From NCBI GenBank assembly GCA_947626265.1, contig CANQRM010000024.1, forward strand, positions 1 to 42,422: a stretch of 42,422 nucleotides of DNA, written 5' to 3'. The DNA is from an uncultured Oscillospiraceae bacterium. Its GTDB lineage: Bacteria > Bacillota > Clostridia > Oscillospirales > Oscillospiraceae. How positions within the stretch are numbered: the stretch's first letter is position 1; each line of letters opens with the position of its first letter. The notes beneath the pieces were generated by a model. That model was not told the DNA's origin and did no database searches. It saw nothing but the letters and a program-made list of their open reading frames with translations. The position numbers and the translations under genes are program-made. Positions 8,233-15,433 of the stretch are shown here, one piece after another.

Positions 8233-8946
8233 TCACGCTCCCCTGAGCGTGGCTTTTTTGTCGTGTATCTTCCGGGCGATGTACACCGCCGGGGTGTCCA
8301 GAAGGCTGGTCACCACGTAGATGGCATAGCCGGAGAGGATGATGCTGGTGAGGAGCCGGGGGGTGTAGCCCTCCACGCCCGCGAAGGCGGCCAGGTTAAA
8401 GAGCACCGTGTTCACCAGCTGGCTTATGAGGGTGGAGCCGTTGTTGCGAAGCCACAGGAACTTCCGGTGGTCGCCGCATTTCTTGTCCGTCAGGTCCCAC
8501 CACTTGTGGTAGAGCCACACATCCAGAAACTGGCTCACGGCGTACACCGACATGCTGGCCAGCACCATGCGGGGGGTGGTGGAGAAGATGGCCCGGATGG
8601 AGGGCATGGCCCAGTCGCTCTCCGCCGGGACATACAGCATCCAGCTGTAGGTGAGCAGCGCGAAGAACACCGACGCGCATATGCCCAGAAATACCGCCCG
8701 GTTGGCGGCCTTTTTGCCGGAATTTTCGCTCAAAATGTCCGTGATGAGAAACGTCGCCGCAAAGAGGACATTGCCCAATGTCTGCTCCATGCCGAAGGCC
8801 ACCACCAAGATCAGGACCTCGATGTTGGACAGAATGGTCACCGTCACCGTCATGCCATACAGGCCCACGTCGCCAAAAAGCCGGTAGGCCAGCAGCACGG
8901 CCCCGAAGATGAACACCACGGATACCGCCAGGATAAGCTCGTTCAT
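8233..8946 (-). CDS. Queuosine precursor transporter (YhhQ/VUT family)
   Basis: 237-residue membrane protein of the DUF165/YhhQ family, which imports queuosine precursors (preQ0/preQ1) for tRNA modification. About six hydrophobic helices are visible. Family patterns include LSNIEVLILV, FLITDILSE(N), the central VSQFLDVWLYH and LRNNGSTLISQLVNTVLF. The ATG at 8946 is supported by GGGAAGGA. It has its own strong promoter and a leader of about 155 nt with pseudoknot-like potential, which agrees with preQ1-dependent control. Family assignment is strong. The exact precursor imported is inference. Confidence 0.9.
   Translation of the reverse strand: MNELILAVSVVFIFGAVLLAYRLFGDVGLYGMTVTVTILSNIEVLILVVAFGMEQTLGNVLFAATFLITDILSENSGKKAANRAVFLGICASVFFALLTYSWMLYVPAESDWAMPSIRAIFSTTPRMVLASMSVYAVSQFLDVWLYHKWWDLTDKKCGDHRKFLWLRNNGSTLISQLVNTVLFNLAAFAGVEGYTPRLLTSIILSGYAIYVVTSLLDTPAVYIARKIHDKKATLRGA
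8234..8259 (+). terminator. Terminator of the formate/nitrite channel gene
   Basis: The stem CACGCTC / GAGCGTG with a CCCT loop is followed by GCTTTTTTG. It overlaps the last codons of the convergent gene. Confidence 0.7.
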
Positions 8947-9103
8947 TCAATTTTCCTTCCCGGAGACGCAACAAGGGAGCGCTACCGCGCTCCCCATGAC
9001 ATGAAATGCTGGTCTCCTCGCCGTAGTTTTGATTTTACGCCGGTCTCCCGGCGTAGGGCAGGATGGTCACGAACTGCCCAGTTAGCCTCTATGAAATTGG
9101 CTG
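8947..9103 (-). promoter_or_regulatory. Structured leader, candidate preQ1-type riboswitch
   Basis: Reading the minus strand from the predicted start near 9103, a stem GGGCAG/CTGCCC closes a loop beginning TTCGTG. A GNRA-capped hairpin ACGCCGG-GAGA-CCGGCGT, an A-rich stretch (AAAATCAAAA) and CTACGG follow. CGTG in the loop can pair with TACG after the A-rich stretch, giving an H-type pseudoknot as in preQ1-I aptamers but with an inserted hairpin. Further on, GGAGAC/GTCTCC encloses GGGAGCGC/GCGCTCCC next to the ribosome site. No consensus search was possible. Class assignment is tentative. Confidence 0.45.
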
Positions 9104-9109
9104 TTTCAT

Positions 9110-9138
9110 ACTATACATTACGAAAGTGCCGTTGTCAA
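9110..9138 (-). promoter_or_regulatory. Promoter of the QueT/YhhQ-type gene
   Basis: TTGACA (9138-9133), 17-nt spacer, TATAGT (9115-9110) on the minus strand; near-consensus sigma-A type. The -35 box overlaps the stop codon of the small ORF upstream. Confidence 0.85.
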
Positions 9139-9251
9139 GAGTCTTCTTCCTCGTTTTCCAGGTATTCGTAGTACTCCGCCTCGCTGGCGAAGAGCATGTA
9201 CCGGCCGTCCACCAGGCCATAGAATCCGGCAGGAGTGAAATATCCGCGCAT
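9135..9251 (-). CDS. Small 38-residue protein, function unknown
   Basis: A short frame starts MRGYFTPAGFYGL, continues with VDGRYMLFASEAEYYEYL and ends in an acidic tail. The ATG at 9251 has an excellent ribosome site (AAGGAGG, 8 nt away). Composition is rich in Tyr, Phe, Gly and Glu with no membrane segment. The good start signals and compact protein-like sequence make it a believable gene. It lies directly upstream of the queuosine transporter promoter on the same strand. I recall similar tiny proteins in gut Clostridia but cannot name a family. Confidence 0.6.
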   Translation of the reverse strand: MRGYFTPAGFYGLVDGRYMLFASEAEYYEYLENEEEDS

Positions 9252-9337
9252 CGTGCTGTCCTCCTTGAAGTGTTATTTGTTTTTTCTGACTGTATGATAC
9301 CGGAGAGGAAGTCCCATAAACCGGACAGCAAAGGGGC

Positions 9338-9366
9338 TTTACGAAATGGGCAGGATGAAGTATAAT
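9338..9366 (+). promoter_or_regulatory. Promoter of the lipid kinase gene
   Basis: TTTACG (9338-9343), 17-nt spacer, perfect TATAAT (9361-9366), about 41 bp upstream of the ATG at 9407. Confidence 0.7.
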
Positions 9367-9406
9367 CAATCAAGGAATCTTATATTATCGGAGAGAGAGA
9401 AAGACG

Positions 9407-10291
9407 ATGATATACATCCTCTACAATCCCCTTGCCAACAACGGTAAGGGCACCGAGGGCCTGGACGGGGTCATCGCCGCCGCGGGCGAGCGGCACAAGG
9501 CGGAGACGCCTGAGCTGGTGGACGTGACGAAGGAGGACGAGGCGGCCCTTCTGATGGCCATGGGCCGGGGGGACGAGGCCATTTTATGCGGGGGCGATGG
9601 CACGCTCCATTATCTCGTGAACGCCCTGGACGGGCGGGTGCCGGAAGCGCCGCTGTACTTATGGCGGATGGGCACGGGCAACGACTTTCTCCGGGACGTG
9701 CTGGGCAAGAAAAAGCAGCAGATGGTGCTTTTAAATCCCTATCTGGAGAACATCCCCGCGGCGGAGGTGGGCGGCCAGCGCCGCCGGTTCATCAATAACG
9801 TCAGCTTCGGCCTGGACGGCCAGACCTGCGAGCAGGCGGAGCAGGAGAAGGCCCGGCTGGGCCGGCCCGCCAACTATATCATGGTGGCACTGCGGCTGCT
9901 TTTGAAGGACTACCAGCCCGCCAAGGCCTCCGTCACCGTGGACGGGGTCACGAAGGACTATGAGCAGGTGTGGGTGGCCTCCGCCTTCAACGGCCGGTAC
10001 GTGGGCGGCGGCATGATGCTGGCCCCGGGGCAGGACCGGAAGAGCGATAAGCTCTGCTGCGTGGTGCTCCACAGCCTGAGCAGGCCCCGGGCGCTGGCGA
10101 ATATCGCAAAGGTCCTGTGGGGCGGGCACGTGAAGATGAAGGAGTGCGACGTGCGCTTCGGCCACGAGATCGAGATCACCTTCGACCGGCCCATGGGCAA
10201 CAACCTGGACGGGGAGCCCACGGAGCGGGTGACCCAGTTCAAGGCGGCGAAAACGGTCCCGGCGCTTGCGCATTCCGGGCAGGTATGTTAA
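9407..10291 (+). CDS. Diacylglycerol kinase-family lipid kinase (YegS/DgkB-like)
   Basis: 294 residues of the DAGK catalytic family, which phosphorylates lipid hydroxyls such as diacylglycerol. N-terminal NPLANNGKG replaces the glycine-rich loop, CGGDGTLHYLVNAL (about 61-74) is the GGDGT signature and GTGNDFLRDVL (about 89-99) the second motif. NNVSFGLDG and GGGMMLAPGQD (about 201-211) are late metal and lipid-site motifs. Length is usual. GGAGAGAG precedes the ATG. It sits 39 bp upstream of an XRE regulator that has its own weak promoter. Lipid substrate not determined. Confidence 0.9.
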   Translation: MIYILYNPLANNGKGTEGLDGVIAAAGERHKAETPELVDVTKEDEAALLMAMGRGDEAILCGGDGTLHYLVNALDGRVPEAPLYLWRMGTGNDFLRDVLGKKKQQMVLLNPYLENIPAAEVGGQRRRFINNVSFGLDGQTCEQAEQEKARLGRPANYIMVALRLLLKDYQPAKASVTVDGVTKDYEQVWVASAFNGRYVGGGMMLAPGQDRKSDKLCCVVLHSLSRPRALANIAKVLWGGHVKMKECDVRFGHEIEITFDRPMGNNLDGEPTERVTQFKAAKTVPALAHSGQVC

Positions 10292-10294
10292 AAT
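10266..10294 (+). promoter_or_regulatory. Possible promoter of the XRE regulator
   Basis: TTGCGC (10266-10271), 17-nt spacer, TAAAAT (10289-10294). The -10 is good and the -35 weak. It overlaps the end of the lipid kinase gene. Confidence 0.45.
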
Positions 10295-10330
10295 AAAGAC
10301 GACCATTCCACAGGGAGAGGAGGCGTATCC

Positions 10331-10933
10331 ATGGACGAGCTGAAGCTGGTGGTGGCCAGCAACCTGATCAAGCTGCGCCAGAAGGCGGGCATGACCCAGG
10401 CGGAGCTGGGGGAAAAGCTCAACTACTCCGACAAGACCGTGTCCAAATGGGAGCGGGGCGAGTCCATGCCCGACGCCTACAGCCTCACCCGCCTGGCGGA
10501 GATATACGGCCTGACCGTGGACGAGCTATTGCACGACGACACGGCCTGGCAGGACCCGGTGGAAAAGGCCAAAGCGGCGGAAAAAGCCGCGGCCCCCACA
10601 TTCTCAAGCCGGGTGGTCACCATGGTGGCCATCGTGGGCATATGGACCATGGCGGTCATCATGTTCGTGGTGTTCTGGCTGGTGATGGACGCGCGGCTGT
10701 GGATCATCTTCGCCTGCGCCGTGCCCGTGAGCCTCATCACGCTGCTGGTGCTGAATTCGGTGTGGAACAAGGGCCGGCACAATATGATCATCGTCATGGC
10801 GCTGGTGGCCACCATCATCACGCTCATCTTTTTATTCCTGCGGCGGTATACGCCCTGGCAGCTTTTTTTGATACTCATACCGGCGGAGATACTGGTGGTG
10901 CTGTGTTTCCACATACAGGGGCGCAGGGCCTGA
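10331..10933 (+). CDS. XRE-family regulator with C-terminal membrane domain
   Basis: 200 residues. An N-terminal helix-turn-helix (about 8-62) carries LRQKAGMTQAELGEKL and the recognition stretch SDKTVSKWERGESMPD, then LTVDELL. A charged linker of about 20 residues leads to three hydrophobic segments (about 97-118, 122-143, 152-196), so the DNA-binding part is probably tethered to the membrane. AGAGGAGG precedes the ATG. Such proteins are common in Clostridia; ligand and target are unknown. A strong terminator follows. Confidence 0.88.
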   Translation: MDELKLVVASNLIKLRQKAGMTQAELGEKLNYSDKTVSKWERGESMPDAYSLTRLAEIYGLTVDELLHDDTAWQDPVEKAKAAEKAAAPTFSSRVVTMVAIVGIWTMAVIMFVVFWLVMDARLWIIFACAVPVSLITLLVLNSVWNKGRHNMIIVMALVATIITLIFLFLRRYTPWQLFLILIPAEILVVLCFHIQGRRA

Positions 10934-10969
10934 AAACAGGGGCATTCTCCGTATCGTAGAATAAAAATA

Positions 10970-11008
10970 GCCGGAGCGGAGAGCGATTCTCCGCCCCGGC
11001 GTTTTTTT
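10970..11008 (+). terminator. Terminator after the XRE gene
   Basis: Stem GCCGG-A-GCGGAG / CTCCGC-C-CCGGC with one mismatch, followed by seven T (11002-11008). Confidence 0.85.
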
Positions 11009-11033
11009 GAGAGGCCGTTTTCGGCGGTTTAGG

Positions 11034-11063
11034 TTGCCTTTTGGAAAAAAGAGGGACTATAAT
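11034..11063 (+). promoter_or_regulatory. Promoter of the degV-like gene
   Basis: TTGCCT (11034-11039), 18-nt spacer, TATAAT (11058-11063), 36 bp before the ATG at 11100. Confidence 0.7.
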
Positions 11064-11099
11064 AGGCGCCGGAAACGGACCCTTACAAGGAGGAACTCC

Positions 11100-11987
11100 A
11101 TGAGCGATTATATTTTGAGCTGCTGCTCCACCGCGGATCTGAGCCGGGAGCACCTTCAGCGCCGGGATATCCAGTGCGTGTTTTTCCACTACTTCCTGGA
11201 CGGGAAGGAGTATATGGACGACCTGGGGCAGAGCATGCCTCTGGACAAGTTCTATAAGGCCATGGCCGACGGGGCCATGACCAAGACCGCCCAGGTGAAT
11301 ATATCCGAGTACCTGGACTTCTTCACCCCCTTCCTGGAGCAGGGGAAGGATATATTGCACCTCACCCTGTCCACGGGCATATCGGGGACCTATAACTCCG
11401 CCCAGAACGCCGCCGCCATCGCGCGGGAGCGGTTTCCCGAGCGGAAGATATACGTGGTGGACTCCCTGGCCGCCTCCTCCGGCTATGGCCTTCTCATGGA
11501 CGCCCTGGCCGACAGGCGGGACGAGGGAATGGGCATCGACGAGCTGAAGACATGGGCGGAGGAGAATCGCCTGCGGCTGCACCACTGGTTCTTCTCCACG
11601 GACCTCACCTTCTTCGTCCGGGGCGGACGCATCTCCAAGGCGGCGGGGGTGTTCGGCGGGGCCTTAAAGATATGCCCGCTGATGAACGTGGACTTCCAGG
11701 GCCGGCTCATCCCCCGGGAGAAGATACGCACCAAGCCCAAGGTGATAAAGGCCATCGTGGACAAGATGGAAAAGTGCGCCGACAAAGGGCTGGGGTACGA
11801 CGGCAAGTGCTATATGTCCAACTCCGCCTGCCTCGCCGACGCTCAGGAGGTGGCCCGGCTGGTAGAGGAGCGGTTCCCCAAGCTGGACGGAAAGGTGCTC
11901 ATCAACGACATTGGTACCGTCATCGGCTCCCACACGGGGCCCGGCACTGTGGCGCTGTTCTTCTGGGGCAAAAAGCGGGAGGACTGA
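11100..11987 (+). CDS. DegV family fatty-acid-binding protein
   Basis: 295 residues. DegV/FakB-type proteins hold a fatty acid between two alpha/beta domains and present it to the FakA kinase. The N-terminus SDYILSCCSTADLS is the usual beta-strand and loop, the LSTGISGTYNSAQNAA motif (about 85-100) contacts the carboxylate, and VVDSLAASSGYGLL follows. The C-terminal domain ends IGSHTGPGTVALFFWG, the conserved His-Thr-Gly-Pro-Gly motif. The frame is open further upstream, but the ATG at 11100 has AAGGAGG six nt before it and lies after the promoter. Single-gene unit with its own terminator. Confidence 0.93.
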   Translation: MSDYILSCCSTADLSREHLQRRDIQCVFFHYFLDGKEYMDDLGQSMPLDKFYKAMADGAMTKTAQVNISEYLDFFTPFLEQGKDILHLTLSTGISGTYNSAQNAAAIARERFPERKIYVVDSLAASSGYGLLMDALADRRDEGMGIDELKTWAEENRLRLHHWFFSTDLTFFVRGGRISKAAGVFGGALKICPLMNVDFQGRLIPREKIRTKPKVIKAIVDKMEKCADKGLGYDGKCYMSNSACLADAQEVARLVEERFPKLDGKVLINDIGTVIGSHTGPGTVALFFWGKKRED

Positions 11988-11996
11988 GAGAAAATG

Positions 11997-12028
11997 ACCG
12001 CCCGGAGGGAACGCCTCCGGGCGGTTTT
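11997..12028 (+). terminator. Terminator after the degV-like gene
   Basis: A perfect 12-bp stem (ACCGCCCGGAGG / CCTCCGGGCGGT) with a GAACG loop is followed by TTTTGCTT. Confidence 0.85.
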
Positions 12029-12030
12029 GC

Positions 12031-12060
12031 TTGACAGGGCATAGGCGGAAAAGGTATAGT
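12031..12060 (+). promoter_or_regulatory. Promoter of tRNA-Pro
   Basis: TTGACA (12031-12036), 18-nt spacer, TATAGT (12055-12060), 25 bp upstream of the tRNA. It begins right after the terminator T-run. Confidence 0.8.
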
Positions 12061-12084
12061 ATATAGGCCGCGAGGGCGGCATAT

Positions 12085-12157
12085 CCGGGTGTAGCGCAGT
12101 TGGCAGCGCGGGTGGTTTGGGACCACCAGGCCGCAGGTTCGAACCCTGTCACTCGGA
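12085..12157 (+). tRNA. tRNA-Pro (UGG)
   Basis: Full cloverleaf: acceptor CCGGGTG / CACTCGG, D-arm GCGC...GCGC, anticodon stem GGTGG/CCACC with loop TTTGGGA (anticodon TGG), T-arm GCAGG-TTCGAAC-CCTGT and discriminator A. The 3' CCA is not encoded (ACAGCG follows). Confidence 0.95.
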
Positions 12158-12160
12158 CAG

Positions 12161-12195
12161 CGAAAAAAGGACAGCCAAAAGGCTGTCCTTTTTCC
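12161..12195. terminator. Bidirectional terminator between tRNA-Pro and the purine permease
   Basis: An 11-bp stem AAAGGACAGCC / GGCTGTCCTTT with an AAAA loop. T-rich tails are present on both strands (TTTTTCC forward, TTTTTTCGC reverse). Confidence 0.85.
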
Positions 12196-12296
12196 TTTAT
12201 CCGGACGCAGAGCCGGCGGCATCCTTTCGCGGTTCCGGCGCACATCGGGCCGGCCTGCGCTCAATGCCCTGGTCCGGTCCCAATGCAAATTCTCTC

Positions 12297-13709
12297 TCAA
12301 TGCGTCACGAAGAACATGACGGCAAAGAGCGCCGCGATCACCCATGTACCCGCCTTTACGTTCTTTGCCTTTCCGGTAAACACGCTGATGAGCGTATAGG
12401 AGATCACGCCGAAGGCGATACCGTAGGAGATATTGTAAGTCATAGGCATGATCGCCAGCGTCAGGAACGCCGGGACCGCGTCCTCCGTTTTCAGCCAGTC
12501 TATGCTCCTGGCGCAGTTCATCATCATGATACCCACATAGATGAGCGCCGCCGCTGTGGCGCATCCCGGCACCAGCTTCGCGATGGGGCTCAAAAACATG
12601 CTGAGGAAAAACAGCGCCCCCGTCACCATGGCGGCCATGCCTGTCCGCCCGCCCTCCGCGATGCCTGTGGAGGCCTCCACATAAGAGCTCACCGTGGAGG
12701 TGCCGCAGACCGCGCCGCAGGTGGTGGCTATGGCGTCGGCCAGCATCGCCCTGTCCATGTTGGGCACCTCTCCCTCTTCGGTCAGAAGATTACCCCGGGC
12801 ACAGGCTCCGTACAGGGTGCCGATGGTATCGAACATATCCACCAGACAGAACGCCAGCGCCGTCGTCGCGATCAGTATGGCGAGCTCTACCCCGCTGTGA
12901 CCGGCCAGATAGGCCGAAAAATCAAAGCCCTCCGTAAAGACTTTGCCAAAGGCGTACCTGCCAAAGTCCTCAAATGCCGCCAGCGGGTTGAAGTTCAAAT
13001 TGCCCGTGAACCCCCCCCCGCCATAAAATCCGGGGACCGTAAGACCGAGAAGGTAATACAGCGCCGTTCCCCCCAGGATGCCCCAGAGCACAGCGCCCTT
13101 TACTTTCCTGCACGTCAGGACCGCGATGGCGATCAGCGCGGCGATCGTGACGAGCATGGGCATAATGTCCTTCCACGCCACCTTTCCGGAGAGAAGGTTG
13201 AAGGAGGCAAGGCCCACATAGGTGGACGGGTCCGCCACCACGATCCCGGAATCCTTCAGCCCGATGAAGGCGATGAACAGCCCCACGCCCGCGGGGATCG
13301 CCACCCTTACCGACGCCGGGATCGCCTCAAATACCTTCTTCCGCAGTCCTGTCACCGTGAGCAGTATGAACAGGATCCCGTCCATCAAAACGAGCACCAG
13401 GGCGTTGGCATAGCTGAGCCCAAAGCCCAGGCACACCGTATAGACAAAGAAGGCGTTGGCGCCCATGGCGGAGGCCTGGGCCAGCGGGATATTCGCCAGA
13501 AGGCCAATGAGCACCGTCCCGATGCAGGCGGAGATCGCGGTCGCGATATAGATCGCGTTGTAGGAGACCCCCGGCAGCTCCGCGAACATACTGGAATTGA
13601 CCATGAGGATATAGGCCATGGTCATAAAGGTCGTGACCCCTGCCAGGACCTCCGTTTTGACGGTAGAGCCGGCTTCTTTTATATGGAATAATCTTTCCGG
13701 TGACAGCAT
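12297..13709 (-). CDS. NCS2/AzgA-type purine permease
   Basis: 470 residues with about 12-14 hydrophobic segments. This is the adenine/guanine/hypoxanthine permease branch (AzgA/PbuG). The N-terminal VKTEVLAGVTTFMTMAYILMVN, the helix-3 QASAMGANAFFVYTV and the helix-8 SYVEASTGIAEGGRTG are hallmark segments. It imports purine bases with protons. The ATG at 13709 follows GAGGCGGGG. It is last in a minus-strand transporter block, 90 bp after a DAACS-like gene, with a weak TATAGA box in the gap, so it may be partly independent. A run of nine G in the coding strand (complement of 13011-13019) encodes Gly-rich GGGGF and could slip during replication. No purine riboswitch was seen. Confidence 0.9.
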   Translation of the reverse strand: MLSPERLFHIKEAGSTVKTEVLAGVTTFMTMAYILMVNSSMFAELPGVSYNAIYIATAISACIGTVLIGLLANIPLAQASAMGANAFFVYTVCLGFGLSYANALVLVLMDGILFILLTVTGLRKKVFEAIPASVRVAIPAGVGLFIAFIGLKDSGIVVADPSTYVGLASFNLLSGKVAWKDIMPMLVTIAALIAIAVLTCRKVKGAVLWGILGGTALYYLLGLTVPGFYGGGGFTGNLNFNPLAAFEDFGRYAFGKVFTEGFDFSAYLAGHSGVELAILIATTALAFCLVDMFDTIGTLYGACARGNLLTEEGEVPNMDRAMLADAIATTCGAVCGTSTVSSYVEASTGIAEGGRTGMAAMVTGALFFLSMFLSPIAKLVPGCATAAALIYVGIMMMNCARSIDWLKTEDAVPAFLTLAIMPMTYNISYGIAFGVISYTLISVFTGKAKNVKAGTWVIAALFAVMFFVTH

Positions 13710-13799
13710 TCGTCCCCGCCTCTCTTTCTTTTTTTGTTCTATAGTGTGATCGTCAGATCAGATACCGGAGAAATGTCGCCGCCTCCCGCGTTTTCTGTT

Positions 13800-15386
13800 T
13801 CATGTCCGGCTTCTCAGAGTATCCATGTCCAGCATATCCAGCGAGCCGCCCAGGTCCGTCAGCGCCATCTGCAGGCAGAACAGGTCCGACGACGTGGCGA
13901 TGAATTCCAATATCACGTTCAGGGCCGTCATGATGGCCACGCCCTCCATGGGTATGCCCAGCTGAGTGAACAGCAGCGTGTAGCACGTCAGCGCCGATCC
14001 CGGCACCGGCGGGCACGCGATGGCCAGCATCACGCAGATGAAAAGCGCCGTCAGCAGCCACGCCGGCGTTATGGCCACGCCGTATACCTCCGCCATGCAA
14101 AGGGCTGCCACCAGGAACATCACCACCCCGCCGGGCATGTAGATGACCTGCCCCAACGGGATGCCGAAGCGGGTGATCTTTTCGCTTATGCCCAGCTGCT
14201 TTTCGCAGCACTCCTGGTTGGTGGGAAAGGCCGCCACAGAGGACGCGGTGGTCAGGCCGATGAGGAAGGTGGGCATGGTCTTTTTCAGCATCGTCATAGG
14301 TCCCACCTTCCACCGCAGGCACACCGGGGCCAGGCTGCACGCCATCATCACCGCCGTGCCCAGGACCATGATGAGGATGATCTTATAGGACTGGGCCAGG
14401 AGCCGGAACTCGTCTCCCAGGAACATCTTGAAGACGCTGCCGAACACGAACACAGGGACCAAAGAGCTGATCGCCTCCATGATGAGCTGCACCACATAGT
14501 TGGACTGCTCCACGAACGTGGCCGTCACGGAGACCTTCTCCCCCAAAACCAGCAGGGCCATGCCGATGAGCACTGCCACGAATATGATCTGCAAAGGGTT
14601 GCCCTCCGTGAAGGGAGTAAAAAAGTTGGCGGGCACGATGTCCAGCACCATGTCCAGCAGCTCCGACGGATCGAAGGCCTGACCGCCCCCCGCGGCCAGG
14701 GGGAAGAAGGGCACCACGGCCGCCCCCGAGATGATCCCCAATACGACGGTGAGAAGGATGAGCTTGGCGATCAGCCGTTTGCCGATGCGGCCGAAGGAGG
14801 CCACGTCCCCCATGCAGCAGATGCCCCAGGTGACCGAGAGGAATATCATGGGCCCGGATATGGCGGTGAGCAAGCCCATAAAGGTGTCGAAAAGGGGCGT
14901 GACCAGCTTATCCGACAACACGAGACGCACCGTCTCCGGCAAAAGTCTGCACAGATAGCCCAGCGCCACCGCCAGCACCAGGGCGATGGCCAGAGAGACC
15001 ATGAGGGAGCGCTTTTTCCGCTTGGGGGTGAACAGGACCCGGTTGACCCCGTCCTTGTGCTGCCACAGAGGCGCGAGACCCATCTGGGCCATCATGCCCG
15101 TCAGGGCGCCGCTGTCGGGCTGATCCTCCTCCGAAAAGGGGTCCAGGGACGGGCCGGGCACGGTAAGCTCCACCCGCGGGGCGCGGAAACGCCGGCGGCA
15201 GCGGAGGGTGAACTCCTCCGCCGTCCCCTCGTCCCGATAGCGCAGCAGCGCCTCCTCCAAGGCCAGACGGACCCGGAGGGCGTCCTTCCGCTCCACCTTG
15301 TCCGCCGTGAGGAATTCATAGGCCTCCTCTCCGGCGGCGTCGATGCTAAGGCCTGTCAGGGCATATCTTTCTTCCACGCTTTCCAT
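13800..15386 (-). CDS. SLC1/DAACS-like carrier with N-terminal RsbW-like domain (copy 1)
   Basis: 528 residues. Residues 1-125 resemble a degenerate GHKL/RsbW ATPase-fold domain: LALEEAL (41-47) in place of the N-box, VPGPSLDPF (76-84) at the D-x-G position, and DGVNRVLF (112-119) as the last strand. Residues 127-510 are an SLC1 (GltP/DctA-type) transport core. Hairpin 1 is TASSVAAFPTN (380-390) and hairpin 2 ACPPVPGSAL (457-466). The usual helix-7 NMDGT is replaced by YMPGG, and the helix-8 Asp and Arg that bind acidic substrates are replaced. The frame opens at GTG 15395, but ATG 15386 has AAGGAG 8 nt upstream and matches its paralog. It probably carries a non-acidic substrate; that is inference. 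Confidence 0.82.
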   Translation of the reverse strand: MESVEERYALTGLSIDAAGEEAYEFLTADKVERKDALRVRLALEEALLRYRDEGTAEEFTLRCRRRFRAPRVELTVPGPSLDPFSEEDQPDSGALTGMMAQMGLAPLWQHKDGVNRVLFTPKRKKRSLMVSLAIALVLAVALGYLCRLLPETVRLVLSDKLVTPLFDTFMGLLTAISGPMIFLSVTWGICCMGDVASFGRIGKRLIAKLILLTVVLGIISGAAVVPFFPLAAGGGQAFDPSELLDMVLDIVPANFFTPFTEGNPLQIIFVAVLIGMALLVLGEKVSVTATFVEQSNYVVQLIMEAISSLVPVFVFGSVFKMFLGDEFRLLAQSYKIILIMVLGTAVMMACSLAPVCLRWKVGPMTMLKKTMPTFLIGLTTASSVAAFPTNQECCEKQLGISEKITRFGIPLGQVIYMPGGVVMFLVAALCMAEVYGVAITPAWLLTALFICVMLAIACPPVPGSALTCYTLLFTQLGIPMEGVAIMTALNVILEFIATSSDLFCLQMALTDLGGSLDMLDMDTLRSRT

Positions 15387-15433
15387 GGGGATCACTCCTT
15401 AAAATACGAAGCCGATCAGCGTGTCTTTCTTTT

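Noticed and set aside
12117-13691. Plus-strand frame of 524 codons overlapping tRNA-Pro and the permease
   Set aside because: It starts inside the tRNA and is antisense to a typical purine permease. Composition is His/Arg/Gly-rich.
13710-13799. Purine riboswitch before the purine permease
   Set aside because: The 90-bp gap shows no three-way junction with conserved loops.
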